Positions 1-12,417 of a stretch of DNA of 64,000 bases are shown here, one piece after another. Source of the stretch: Epiperipatus broadwayi (lineage: Eukaryota > Onychophora > Udeonychophora > Euonychophora > Peripatidae); the NCBI GenBank assembly GCA_028023455.1, contig JAQFVV010006221.1, positions 5,809,011 through 5,873,010 of the forward strand, written 5' to 3'. A model generated the notes under the pieces. It did not search any database and was not told where the DNA came from. It saw only the letters and a list, made by a program, of their open reading frames with translations. Each line of letters opens with the position of its first letter. Position 1 is the stretch's first letter. The position numbers and the translations under genes were made by a program.

Positions 1-319
1 ATTATTAATTAATATTAAGAAAGAATAAAGTACATATAAGAAAAATGATAAAGATACAAACATTCTTATAAAGAATTATTAGAGTAGGAAAGGTGAAAAT
101 TATTATAGATTTCATAAGTAATGAGAAGTAGCATTTAGGTTTGCCAAATCTGTATTTACTAGTAGTGAAAGCAAGGGTTTACCGCTTATATAGTGGAACC
201 ATGAACTATGTTACATTTGTTCTAAGTTCCTCACAAGTAGAATGTATATAGTATATAATAGCTCATCTTTTGTTGACAAGCCTTGATTATACACAAAATG
301 TACACGTAATTATTAAAAA

Positions 320-478
320 CCAGTCAACACTTAGACAATCCCAAAATTGATAACAATCAACAATTTGAAACTGTTGTCAGGGTGGGTAACACCTTTTAAC
401 AATAAAGGTGTTAAAAGGAGGTTACTGTTTGAAATTGTTGATTGTTATTGATATTGAGATTGTCTAAGTATTCACTGG
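320..478. repeat. Palindromic MITE-like hairpin
   Basis: The sequence from 320 to about 372 is repeated in inverted orientation at about 428-478. The outer ends read CCAGTCAACACTTAGACAAT and, on the other strand, CCAGTGAATACTTAGACAAT. The interior folds too, around an ACACCTTTTAAC/GGTGTTAAAAGG stem, so almost the whole 159 bp can form one hairpin. No convincing target duplication was found. It is most likely a small non-autonomous DNA element. Confidence 0.6.
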
Positions 479-1860
479 TTTGTAATGGTTACTTACAAAT
501 CCATTTAGCCTGGAACATTATTACACTTCTTAAAATGTATTGTTTATTTTACTCTATATATACAGTACATTATTTCAATATACTCATATATGTATATGAA
601 AGATACACTATTTGTGTAATATGCATGTATAAATTAAGATTACAATATAAACAATTTTAAAAAAAAAATGTTATTAATAATAAATTGAGAAAGTGTATTT
701 ACACACACACATATATAGTGCTGTGTATGTGTGTTTAATCATTCACAATTCTGTTTCATTGCAATTAAATACTTGTTCCAGATATTTTTTTCTTTTGTAA
801 TTTTTAAAAATTCTTATAAAAATGTGGCAATTTCATTATTAGTTATTTTAATATTTTTAAGACTATAACTGTTTTGGACTCTACATAATAATTATCCCCT
901 ATTTGTAGAGAAATGATAAGATCCAGATTCTTAGTTACATTTTTTGTAGAAAATTAAGGATTGTTAAAATACTACAAGATCATCAATCATTTAACCCACA
1001 GACATAAGATTTTTTCCATTTTAGTCACTTTACTTTATTTACAACTTTAACTGTTTCAGGCACATAAGCAACATTGGTATGAATTTGATTTTTATAATTT
1101 CTCTGATTGAGAGTTATTCTTTCGAAACCTACAGCTGATTTCTTACTTTTCCTTATTAAATCAGTGTTTTTTCTTATTTAATGAAAGTACAACTTTTTTT
1201 TATTATCATTCATTGTACTAGAATATATTTTACTTAAAGATAGGACATGTTTTATATATAGTATAAAGCTTTTAAAATATAAAGAGAAAATTCTGACATG
1301 TGTTTTTTAATTACAGTACTGAACTGCATTTTAATCATAAAAAAAAAAGTGCTTAATTGAATTTATATTTAAGATTTGAGAACATTAAATTTAAACCACT
1401 AAACATCACATGATCACTATCTCATACTAGCATTAAATTTACTGAGAAAAAAAATGGCTGCCCCCACACGGAGATTTATAAATTTAATAAGTTTATAAAT
1501 TTCACTGTTTTTATTATTTGTTTGCTTACATATTTTTGTTCATTTATATATTTTTTGATTAGCATATACTTGAAGTTATGTAGTTTGAATCAGAATAGTT
1601 TGTAGGTTTTTTTTCTATAGAACTAATTTATATATTTATAACAACAATTTTAATTTCAGTCATAATCACAAATGAGATCAGAAAGTTGCTTTTATTTTGA
1701 TCAAAATATGACTTAAAATTTTTTAACTAAATAAAATTATTTATATCTTCTCCTCATACAAAAAATATTTAATATTTCATGATGTAATTTGTAAACCCAC
1801 TCATTTTAATCATTTTAAATACTTAAAGTCAGATCTGTTATTTTATTTTATTTATTTTTT
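479..1860. other. AT-rich stretch, no gene seen
   Basis: Low-complexity AT-rich DNA with short poly-A/T runs. The only recognisable piece is at 1395-1432, a fragment matching the end of the hairpin family found at 8.45, 9.68 and 23.87 kb (shared core CACATGATCAC followed by a TACTAGCA motif). Confidence 0.6.
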
Positions 1861-1950
1861 CCTATGTCAAATGCGTTGATCGGGAAGCGAACCCGGGCCA
1901 GCTGCTTGAAAATCAGTTATGCTAACCGCTAGGCCACCAACGCGTGACGA
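1861..1950 (-). mobile_element. tRNA-derived SINE copy
   Basis: Read on the minus strand it begins GCGTTGGTGGCCTAGCGG, a good pol III A box (about 1921-1936), followed by a B box GGTTCGCTTCC at about 1883-1893, then ends in the family motif ...TTTGACATAGG. The spacing is that of a tRNA head. It shares head and tail with the copies at 1974, 18553, 26975 and 54600. Confidence 0.7.
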
Positions 1951-1973
1951 AGTCAGATCTTTTAATTTTTTTT

Positions 1974-2074
1974 CCTATGTCATAGCATTGGCCGGGACGC
2001 GAACCCACAACCATCTGCAACCAACTACTTGCTTGCAAGGCGGCTGCGATGACCTCTGGCTAATAACGTTTGAC
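1974..2074 (-). mobile_element. tRNA-derived SINE copy
   Basis: Second minus-strand copy, about 25 bp from the first. It shows a diverged A box region (ATTAGCCAGAGGTCA), the family motif GCCGCCTTGCAAG, a B box GGTTCGCGTCC and the tail GCTATGACATAGGA. Two adjacent copies in the same orientation suggest either insertion beside an older copy or a dimeric element. Confidence 0.7.
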
Positions 2075-2289
2075 AGATCTTTTATTTTTATCAAAGAATA
2101 ACAAATATTTCTACTTTTTTTAATATACTGAAAACAACAAAAAGAAAAGAGAAATAAAGTATTTTTTTAGCTTAATTTTTATTTCTTAATTAAATATTTT
2201 TATTAATGTTTTTAAACTAGATAGCAAACCAGTAGTAAATTATTTTAAATAATTAAGAATATACATATATATTCAAATTATATAGAGTA

Positions 2290-2398
2290 CACCTGGGTCT
2301 CTTTTTACACGGACTTATTTAACACAATTTTGAAGTTACGCGATTCGTGTTTCATCGGAAGTGTGTTAAATAAGTCTGCGTAAAAAGAGACCCAGGTG
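2290..2398. mobile_element. 109-bp TA-flanked MITE hairpin
   Basis: Both ends read CACCTGGGTCTCTTTTTAC on their own strand and the similarity continues for about 37 bp per arm. The element is flanked by TA on both sides (2288-2289 and 2399-2400), the target choice of Tc1/mariner-like and some other DNA transposons. A third copy of the same terminus lies at 3379-3390. Confidence 0.7.
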
Positions 2399-3390
2399 TA
2401 TGAACTCCGATAATGCGCTATTACTTTAAATAATAAATTTCGCGCACTTACATTATATTGAAAGTAATAGCACATTATTGGAATTTGACTTTCATCTTAG
2501 TAATTTCAATATTTTCAGTGCTTTATAATAGTAAGATTTTATGCAATAATGAAATTAAAATCATGATTTCCACATTTTATGTATACACACATTAAATTTT
2601 ACAAGATTATAATGTAAATTTGTTCAAACATTGTGCGTGTTAATTTTGCATTTTAAATCACATTCTGTTTTTGCTTTTTAAAAAAGAACGTAATCAATTA
2701 TTAATCATTTAGTGTCCACAAGTTTATTTTTAAAAGGTCAGTAATAGCAGTGAGCATAATTAAATTTGACAATTAAAAATTAAAATCTGATTTTTAATTG
2801 TAATTAACAATTTAAAAATTACTTACTGCGACTTGAAATTAATGTGAAATTTGATTTTTAAACCGAATTGAAAATTAAAGACAAAAATAAGAATTTAATT
2901 TTTAGTTGTTAGTTTCATAAACAATTAATAAAATCATCGTCTCAAAGATTAATTACTAATTACGTTATCACCAGAAAACCACTGTTACAACATGAGTGTG
3001 AAGTTGGCGCTAATTGTTTGCAAACGAACGTTTTCAGCAAATAGCTATAATAATTAAAATGTGTATAAAAAATATAAATTACTGTACTGTAAATTATGCA
3101 TAAAAATATATTATTTTGAATAAAATTAAATATTATAGTTTAAAAAAGTTTGTCTTGTATCAATTTTTTTCAAATTTGAAATTTCTTATTAGTCATATTT
3201 TATTTCCTTATTTTTTTTTTGCGCGAATTTTAAAGTAATTTTACGTTAGTGCTTTGCTTTTACGCGAATTTTGAAAAATCACAGACCGCAACCCCCCTTT
3301 TTCAATGTAAGTGATGCCTATTTTTGCGCATATTTCGTTTGCGCGTGTTTTCTGAGGAACCTATCTATCGCGTAAAATGAGACCCAGGTG
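2290..3390. mobile_element. Possible 1.1-kb DNA transposon with CACCTGGGTCTC ends
   Basis: The right end, GAGACCCAGGTG at 3379-3390 followed by TA, is an inverted match to the left end at 2290. The two could therefore bound a 1.1-kb non-autonomous element, inside which 2290-2398 forms a sub-hairpin. The right 190 bp is richer in CpG (several GCGCG and TACGCG motifs) than its surroundings, consistent with a foreign origin. No transposase frame is visible. Alternatively, 3390 is the end of a separate copy whose left end is lost. Confidence 0.45.
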
Positions 3391-3395
3391 TAGTC

Positions 3396-5365
3396 TGAAA
3401 TTTATTTTACCATAATTTTACTTTATTAACATAATTTTAATTTAAAAATTTATAAACAAAATTGAAAATAATATATATATATATTATGATAAAATACCTA
3501 ACTTAAAAATTATTGAAGATATTCTTTGGCCCATCTGATATTATGTAAATATATTCCTTTGTAAAAAAAAAAAAAGAAAAGAAAAATGTTAATAAATTTG
3601 CAGATATACTGTATAAATTTTAGAATAATATGTAATCAGTTAGTAAAATTAGAGCATTTGAAAGTGGGACCCTGAATTAAACTAATATATACTTCACAAT
3701 AACTTACATTTTTTTGCTAAGTGAACTTTCAATGATTTTGCATCATAATCAAGGTATTATACTGAATATATGTCAATATATAAAATTATGTACAGTTTTA
3801 TAATATTGAAGTTCTTAATCAGGCAAATGGAATCATTAGGGGCTACATTCCTCTATTTGATATTAATAACATGACAGATCATTATTCTAGTCAATTGGTG
3901 ATAAATTTTTTTAAAAGTTATTGTGATTTGCTTCCTAGATTCTTAATAACCCGCTAGCCGATAAAGTAATCAAATGATTATTGCTCAAAAAATCATATGT
4001 TTAATTGGAAACAACAGCAACCAAATTGCACTCCATGGACCTTTAACTTTTCGAGTCTGTCATTCTATTACTGCTCTAAACCAGACAAGTACCATATAAT
4101 TATTGATCAAACATTTAATTATATCTAGATAATAGAAAAAAAAAACTGAACTTATTTGGGGATTTTAAACTATCTGAAAACTTTCTAGAAAGCTGTTTGC
4201 ATTAATCACTACATTATAAGAATGTCTGTTTGATAATATTGAGATAGCTTAATTATAAAAAGAAACAACCAATGTGATTTTCAGAAACTGTTAAAAAAAT
4301 ATAATGGTTTATTAGAGGGTATTTGTATATATTGTTTAGAATGGAATAAATTACCAAATAAAATAATTTTTATTAAAAACTAGCATATTATTTTAAGGAT
4401 ATAATTAAATAATTATATTAAAAGAAATATATATATATAATACATTTCATTTAATGGTTTTACTAGTGTTTATAGTTGAACTTAAAAGAAAAACGTTTTT
4501 TTTTAGATAATGATAGACAGCACTGAATGAATTTAGAATAAAAAACAAAGGTTTGAATATGCAATAAACAGATCAAAAAAATGTAGGGATGATTTGGAGA
4601 ATAATTTATTTATTTGATTTTAAGCACATTTTTTTACCTGAATACGTTGATATATTTATATTATAAGTGGCTCTAAAACAAATTATGTGTACAATAAAAA
4701 GTTAAATATCACTAGTGTTAGTAAAATATTAGTAATAGATGATATAGATAAAATTAAAAAGACATTATAGTTAGAATTGTTATGTACAAGTAAGACTTTA
4801 AAGCAAGAATATTGTTTTGTTTATTGATAAGATTATTTAGATTTGAGAAAAAGCTAGTAAAATGTCTGGAATATAAACTTGTAAGATATGGAGATACAGC
4901 TAGAAAAAGTATATTTAGAAGGTTTTTGAATATAGAAAAAGAATTGGAAATTTATGGAAGATTACTTTGAAAAGGATTGGAATTAATGGGGGTGGGTGGT
5001 AAATAAGTTATGAGATGATGTTATGGAAAAATGAAAGTTGTAAGAATAAAAAATAATCAGGAATAGTTTGTAAAGATGTCTAAATAATCCTACCAAAAAG
5101 AAACATTTACTGTATATTCCTATGAAAAAAATTTTTTTTTTTTAAATTTAAATGAAGTATAGCATATATAAAACACATTCACAAACAAATATGCAAAGAA
5201 ATCACAAGATTTAAAGCATTATATAAATAAATATTATATAATTATTATGTTATATATAGAGTAAGTTAAAAACAAACTCTTATGAAGCTTCAAAAATATC
5301 CTCAACATGGTTCATATTATAAGCATAAATTGTTATAAATTGGAGTAACTGTAATAAATACAAAT
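3396..5365. other. AT-rich stretch, no gene seen
   Basis: No recognisable coding or repeat family. A short open stretch around 4850-4980 (plus strand) has no motif I can place and is probably chance. Confidence 0.55.
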
Positions 5366-5367
5366 AT

Positions 5368-5600
5368 GGCAGGATGGTTCAGTTGGTTAGAGCGTTACCT
5401 TAAAATTCAGTAATCAAGACTCTAAGGACCCAGGTTTGAATCCCAAGCTAGTACTGTCACTAGTCAGGCCAGCAACACCTGAAGAAGAGGGGAGAACAAT
5501 ACCTCTCGAAACATTGTGCATATACTAACCTGTTTGCTGTGATATTATTAACAGTTAGTGCATATATTAACCTGTTTGCTGTGATATTTCTAACAGTTGA
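5368..5600 (+). mobile_element. tRNA-derived SINE with hammerhead-like tail
   Basis: The A box TGGTTCAGTTGGTTAGAGCG (5375-5394) and B box GGTTTGAATCC (5433-5443) are close to those of real tRNA genes. After the head comes a body containing CTGAAGA (5479-5485), an AGAGG/CCTCT stem (5486-5490 with 5502-5506) and CGAAAC, an arrangement that resembles a hammerhead ribozyme core. The end is a tandem pair of about 42 bp (about 5517-5600, each starting GTGCATATA). This is a different family from the SINE at 18553. Confidence 0.65.
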
Positions 5601-6832
5601 ATGTATTTCGAATATTTAAATAATATTAAATTGTTCTAAAGACATTCAACACACATATTAGATGATGGAAATAGTCCAATACAAAAATACAACTAGAACA
5701 CCATCATCACAAACCTTCATGAAAACATAGCGATGTATAGTGCAAAATACAAATTGAATCTAAAATAATGAAACATTGAAGAATTATTTAGACAAATGGC
5801 AATATTGGTAATTTAGTAATTCAAAGATAATTAATCAAATTCATATTAATAAGTAATTTGAGGATAAACAGAAAGTCATTGTTTGAATTGTGTAATAGGC
5901 TACACGGCTTGCTTATTACATAACTGAGAGATGATAAATATTAAGAAAAATCAAAGAAATAATAAACAGTAAGATTGAACACTTTCAATGTATGATAGTT
6001 TATTTAATAGTGATAAATATAGATGATAGTTTTAGGCATTTTTAAGTGAATAATATAAAACTAATCTGGAGAACTTAAGAGGAGCTAAAAAAAAAGAGAT
6101 AATATATTAAAGTCTGTTTTAATTTTATATCTTTATCTTTCAATTAATTTTTAAATATTTTAATAATTTACTTTGAGGAATTAATTAAATTTTCATTGTG
6201 AATGTTCGCTAAGTGTGGAGTTAATTTTTTTGATTGAATTATCTGATCTTTGACCTCTCTATAAAGGAAGCTGGTTGCCTTTTTAAACATCTGGCACAAC
6301 TGACAGCTCCAGAGATAAAAGGGAGGGTTCAGCCCAGAAGATTTAATTAAAATTATAAATGGATTTGTACCGTTATAACTTCTCATGATTTTTTTTTTTT
6401 TTGCTTAGAATGTTTGTGTGTATATATATGAATGTTTGTGTTGCAAGAATATATGCATATAATTATGTAGTTGGAGGAGTTAAAATAAATAAATAAACAT
6501 TACGGCATTGTAATAAGTTAAGCTTAAAGATAAAATAGCAGTTGTTAAATGATATTTCTGACTATTTTAATTTAACATCAAAACTAAGTCAGATTAACAT
6601 TAACCCATTTTAAATTAAAATTAAAGCAATTTTATAAAAAAAGAAGGTCTGAATATGTTGTATTGAATCAAAAATTTGCTTCAAACTTTTGACCTTCACA
6701 ATTTGTTCAATTAAGATAGACAATGTGAAAATATATTCGGTTGTGAATTAATATTTGATAATTATTTTCTTTCGTAATTTTTCTTATGTAGATTAGGTAA
6801 TTTATATTTTGATCAAAAAGAGAATGATTTAT
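5601..6832. other. AT-rich stretch, no gene seen
   Basis: No coding signal, no recognised repeat. A small TATATATG cluster is at about 6420-6440. Confidence 0.5.
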
Positions 6833-8186
6833 TGCTTGAGACTTCATAAGAAGTTCAAACATCGTATGGAGTTTCAGAATCGGCTATTCTGCTACTGCAA
6901 CAAAGCATTCTGGGAAGTCAGAAAGAATATAGTAATTGATTGGTTTATTATTCAGTTCATAAAAAGCTCAAGCACTAGAAGTGACAGCTGGGCTGTAACC
7001 CATGGATCCAGAGTCCACCATTTCTATTAGTGCAAAAGTGCCTGCTGGGAACTGAGAAAGAATATAGTAATTGATTTATTATTCAGGATTTTTTTTATTT
7101 TTAATAGAAGTTTAAGCATCAAGTGATTCATGGACCTTGAGCTCCAGTCTGCTACTCTATTACTGCAGCAAAGCATGCTGGGAATTCAGAAAGAATATGG
7201 TAATTGAATGGTTTATTATTCAAGTAAGAAATTCAAGTATCAGAAGTGCTAAAGCTGGGCTGTGATCCATGAACCTTCAGCCTTCCACTTTAACACTGCA
7301 GCAAAGGATGCTGGGAGCTTGGAAAGAACATAGTAATTGAGTGGTTTATTATTTAAGTAAGAAGTTCAAGCATCGGAAGTGACAGAGTTGGGCTGTGATC
7401 CATGAACCTTGAGTCTGCCACTGTGTTGGGAACTCAGCAAGAATATAGTAATTGAATGGTTTATTATTTAAGTAAGATGTTCAAGCATCAGAAATAACAG
7501 AACAGGGCTGTGATCCCACCACTTTATTGCTGCAGCAAAGGATTCTGGGAACTCAGAAAGAATATACTAATTGAATGGTTTATTATTTAACAAGAAGTTC
7601 AGTTATTGAAGTGACAGAGTTGGGCTGTGATCCGTGGACCTTGAGTCTGCCACTATATCATTCCATAAAATCATAATGGGGACTCAGCAAGAATATAGTA
7701 ATTGAATGGTTTGTCATTTAAATAAGAAGTTCAAGCATCAGAAGTGACAAAGTCAGACAGTGATCCATGGACCTTGAGCTGCCACTTTATCGCTCCAGCA
7801 AAGAATGCTGGGATATTCAGCAAGAATATAGTAATTGAATGGTTTATTATTTAAGTGAGAAGTTCAAGCATCGGAAGTGACAGAACTGAGCTGTGATCCA
7901 TGGACCTTGAGCCCAACACTTTATCACTGCAGCAAAGGGTGCTGGGGACTCAGTAAGAATATATTAATTGAATGGTTTATTATTTAAGTAAGAAGTTCAA
8001 GCATCAGAAGTGACAGAGATGGGCTGTGATCCATGGATCTTGAACTCCTTTGTTTGCCATTTTATGTCTGCAGCAAAGTATGCTGGGAACTCTGAAAGAA
8101 TATAGTAATCGAATGGTTTATTATTTAAGGAGTTTCTTAGAAGTTTAAGCATTAGAAGTGACAGAGCTGGGTATGATTCCTGGATT
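6833..8186 (+). repeat. Diverged satellite array, ~130-bp unit, about 10 copies
   Basis: The landmark GAATATAGTAATTGAATGG recurs (with changes) at roughly 6925, 7053, 7192, 7327, 7440, 7559, 7691, 7825, 7955 and 8097, a spacing of about 113-142 bp. Each unit also has AAGTTCAAGCATC, GTGACAGAG, GCTGTGATCCATGGACCTTG and CTGCAGCAAAG. Copies differ by substitutions and small indels, so the array is old. It is less AT-rich than its flanks. Short open frames inside it are by-products. Confidence 0.85.
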
Positions 8187-8454
8187 TGAGCTTCAGAGTC
8201 TTCAACTCTACCTCCGGACTAAATCAGGCAAAGTATTTAATCAGTTATTTATTTATTAAAAAAAAATTAGTCTATTATTCATTTATTAAAAAATAATTTT
8301 TGAAAGTTTAAATGAATGAAATAAAACCTTTTCACTGTCAGTTATATTTCTCAAAAGAGAGTGTGAGACCGGGGACAACAGCAAACAAAATAGGGATGTT
8401 GTGGTAAGCCTATCAAAAATTGAATTGCCTAAATAACATCACCATGAAGGTGAA

Positions 8455-8722
8455 AAGAACTCATAGTACATAACATTTATCACTTGATCACCATCTCTTA
8501 TACTAGCACATAATTGTTTATAAATAAGGCAAAACTCTCCATACAATAGTGCCACCCTGTGCCAACCAGTGTAATCACTGAAGCCAGAAACTAGTCTGAG
8601 GATATTGGATGAGTAGGCATTAGATAGGGATTTTATGCACAAGCCTTCTGGCATTCATTGATTATTCTGGTTGGCACAGGGTGGCATTACTGTATGGAGA
8701 GTTTTGCCTTATTTATATAACT
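8455..8722. mobile_element. Hairpin-family element (copy with long loop)
   Basis: The arm at about 8521-8576 (GGCAAAACTCTCCATACA... to ...CCCTGTGCCAACC) is repeated inverted at about 8668-8720. The roughly 90-bp loop contains CTGAAGCCAGAAACTAGTCT, a motif also found in the 9.68-11.35 kb cluster. The outer flank TGATCACCATCTCTTATACT matches the end of the copy at 23868. No frame of note. Confidence 0.65.
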
Positions 8723-8795
8723 TTACATTAACTTCATGTTAGTGTGGATTATGGTTTCTCATAATTTGAATAAAATAATTAATTGATTTAGTTTC

Positions 8796-8905
8796 AACTA
8801 CTAAAAAGAAATAAAATTATTAGGAGGCAGTGAATATAGGATATTTTAACAACTACTAAAAAGAAATAAAATTATTAGGAGGCAGTGAATATAGGATATT
8901 TTAAC
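8796..8905 (+). repeat. Perfect 55-bp tandem duplication
   Basis: 8796-8850 and 8851-8905 are identical, each starting AACTACTAAAAAG and ending GGATATTTTAAC. Identity of two copies in otherwise diverged DNA points to a recent event. Confidence 0.9.
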
Positions 8906-9628
8906 ATTTCATTTCACCGCACAATCGTGCAATTTAAAACAGGTGAAGCTAAAATAACCCATCCAGAACAGATGAAAATTACTGCCATTTTTTTTAAAGT
9001 TATTAATATAATAATTAAATATTTTATCTTCATGATTTTAGATTTTTTTTTCTTCATGTGATCTAATCATATTATAGCATAACAAACAAATAAACTATTC
9101 CATTATCAAGGAAATAAAATCAAGACATTTAATCCTATAGTTATCTTAATCCGATTTAAATATTAATAGAACACATAATAAATACATTGTTAATAATATA
9201 TATGTATTTAAATCATTCAATAAAGTTTTGTTTTATCAGCTTACTACATTATAATAGCTATTACTGATATTTTTAATGCTAATAAACTTTATTATTACTT
9301 TTTCCTTCTCAGTTGTTTGTCAAGGATTTATTTAATACATACATAGGAATACTCTATCAATATCTTCTTCTAGTTCAAGCAAAATTATGAGCCAGCACTT
9401 AAAATATTTCTAGCTTACATACTTTTGTTCTAAGTTAAGATTTACTTAAATAACTTTTTTTTATGTAATCTTAACCAAATTAATTCATATATAGCAGCAC
9501 ATTCATTTTATAAACAAATACATAAATACAAAAAGTAAATTAATACGCATGATTGATATGTATATATTATCTTAGTTTGTCACTTAGTTCTAAAAGAGAA
9601 AATTTTCCTAACTCCTGGGATTTTTATT
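8906..9628. other. AT-rich stretch, no gene seen
   Basis: Nothing recognisable beyond short homopolymers. Confidence 0.5.
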
Positions 9629-9636
9629 GTCTATAA

Positions 9637-11679
9637 TAGCGTTTCCCAAACTGTGTACCATGGAACAATGGTTTCAAACCACTAAACATCTCATGATCAC
9701 TGTTCTTTATGCTTACACAAGCTGTTTACACAGAGGCTAACTCTTTATACAGTAGCACCACTAAGTGCAAGTCAGGGTAATCAATGAATGCAAGAAGGCT
9801 TGCTCACAAAATCCCCATCTAGTGCCTACTCATCCAATATCCCCAGACTAGTTTCTGGCTTGTGGCCTTCTTCAGTGAGGAGCTAGATTTTAGGATTAAT
9901 GCAATCCTGCAGCACCTACCTTTTACCTTATTAGCTAACCATAAAGCTTTGAGTCCAAAATGAAAACGAAAAAAGTTCATTAACTTGTATAGTTGTACAG
10001 ATCTGAACTCAGTTCAGCATCCATACATTTTGATATCTTCGGTTCTTAATAACCAGAGTCACCTTAATCTTGTTGGACAGGATTGGTATTAAAGCACTAA
10101 TCATCACATGATCACCATTTTTTATGCTTATACAAGCTGGTTTACACAGAGGATAAACTCTCCATACAATAGCACCATTAAGTGCAATCCAATGGTTGAA
10201 AAAGATTTGTGCATAAAATCCTCCATCTCATGCCTACCTATCCAATATCCCTGGACTAGTTTCTAGTTTGTGGCTTTCATCAATGAAGAGGCTAAATTCT
10301 CCATACAGTAGCACCACAAAGTACAATCCAGAGTAATCAATGTTGCAAGAAGATTTGTGCATAAAATCCCCATCTCGTGCCTACTTATGCAATATCCCCA
10401 GATTAGTTTCTAGCTGTGTCTTTCATCAATGAGGAGTCTTGGCTTGAACTTAGTGGTGTTATTATATGGAGAGTTTAGCCTCTGTGTAAACAGCTTGTGT
10501 AAGCATAAAGAATGATGATCATGTGGTGTTTAGTGGTTTAATATCAATCCTGCTCAATAGGATTATAGTGACTGGTTATTAAAGAATCAAAGACACCAAA
10601 GTATATGGATGCTGAACTGAGTTCATATCTATACAACTATACAAGCTAATGAGCTTTTGTGTTTTTATTTTGGACTCAAAGCTTTATAGTTAACTAATAA
10701 GGTAAAATGTGGCTGTTGGAGGGTTGCATTAGATCCTAAGAACTAGGTGTTCCTCACTGATAAAAGCCACAAGCTAGAAACTAAATTGGGGATATTAGAT
10801 AAATATACACTTAATGGGGATTTACTGCACAAACCTAGAATCCATTGATTAGGCTTGCATTTAGTGGTACTACTGTATTAAGAGTTTAGCCTCTGTGTAA
10901 ACAGCTTGTGTAAGCATAAGAAATGGTGATCATGTGATATTTAGTGGTTTAATACCAATCCTGCCCAATAGGATTATGGTGACTTTGGTTAGTAAAGAAC
11001 TAGAGACACCAAAATGCATGGATGCTGAACTGAGTTCAAATCTATACAAGTGTACTAGCTAGTGAGCTTGAAGTGAAAACATTTTTTGTGTTTTTATTTT
11101 GGATTTAAATTTTTATACGTTGTTAATAAGATAAAAGGTGGCTGCTGGAGGGTTGCATTAGATTAGGTGCAGTACTCTCAGATCTAAGGCTCCTCACTGA
11201 TGAAAGCCACAAGTTAGAAACTTGCCTGATGATATTGGATGAGTAGGCACTAGATGGGGATTTTATGTACAAACCTTCTTGCATCCATCGATTATTCTGG
11301 CTTGCACTTAGTGGTGCTACCGTATGGAGAATTTAGCCTCTGTGTAACACTAGTTTCCATAAAATGTCAATAAGTATTCAGAGACATTCAAGAAGATTGT
11401 AATTTAAAATCCCTAAAACATCCAAGTCATTAAAAATGTTATTGATTATTTATTATTTGATTTTTTGTTTATTTGTTTATTTTTAAGAATTTTGTTTATT
11501 ATAACTGAAATTTTGGAATAAATGTTTATTCTGTTTTTTAACTCTTATACTTATTTACATTATTTGTTATTAAAACTGAAAAATCGAAACCTATCTTTCT
11601 TTTACAAAGACCAAAGTGTTCTGTTAAAATTTTAGGATTTATAAAGTGTTTCACAATAGAATAAGTTTGATAATCACTG
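9637..11679. mobile_element. 2.04-kb non-autonomous hAT-like element
   Basis: The ends are imperfect inverted repeats: TAGCGTTTCCCAAACT at 9637 and, on the other strand, CAGTGATTATCAAACT from 11679. A perfect 8-bp direct repeat GTCTATAA flanks them (9629-9636 and 11680-11687), which is the hAT target duplication length. No transposase relic was seen. The interior is almost filled by inverted copies of the hairpin family (9678-11345). Confidence 0.7.
9678..11345. repeat. Cluster of alternating inverted copies of the hairpin family
   Basis: The motif CACTAAACATC...CATGATCAC followed by GTTTACACAGAGGCTAA and a CTCCATACAGTAGCACCA-like stretch occurs forward at about 9681 and 10097. It is inverted at about 10440-10545 and 10870-10965, with a further inverted partial ending at about 11345. 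A second shared block, CTGAACTCAGTTCAGCATCC (about 10000) and its inverse (about 10608 and 11025), shows that longer units are involved. The strand could fold in several alternative ways. Confidence 0.7.
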
Positions 11680-11687
11680 GTCTATAA

Positions 11688-12417
11688 CATAGCAACAAGA
11701 AAAAAAAACAAAATGAGAAAATATTGTAATCATTAATTTTAAAATATGTGTTCATTGATTATATTTTGTATATATACATGTTACTAAAGTATCTTGAGAA
11801 AATGTAATTTAAAAAAAAAGTTTCTAAACATTATTAAAATGGGGAATGAATATTACTGCAAGAAAGATAAATATATATATATTAAATTTTTATTTTTGAT
11901 TGTAAAGATAACTAAATGCCAAAATAAATTTTTAATGTTGTCTGTATAATGTTAATTTTTTAACCAGTGGTTTTATTAAAATCAAGTTTTTATTATTAAT
12001 TATTTATATATGTTAAAGTTTTCAGCAGCCTTATTACACACAGACAATGTGAGGAGGTAAGATATGCATTATTGAATTATTACTGCATGACCTCTTTCAT
12101 AAAATTAAGATCATTCATTTGAGTAATAACTTTGTCTTCATAATCAGATTTTAGTAATAAACATATTCTTAGTCCTTCATCTTCTTTTATAAAAACTAAA
12201 TTATTATTAGATGTAAATTTATTCAATTTAGATATTTTGATAATTGTAAAATAAACTGTAGGAAATGTTTTGCATCTTAATGATATATTTGCACATAGGG
12301 TACATTAACATTGAGGTGATATTATAAAGTATATTAAGAAGGTTGGGAAGCATTAGAAAATTATTATCACTGATGATATAGTGTAATAGTTTGGTAGTAC
12401 TATTTTATTGCTTAGAT
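11688..12417. other. AT-rich stretch, no gene seen
   Basis: No coding or family signal recognised. Confidence 0.5.

Noticed and set aside
5375-5443. Functional tRNA gene
   Set aside because: A and B boxes are good, but the acceptor ends do not pair and the sequence continues into a SINE body.
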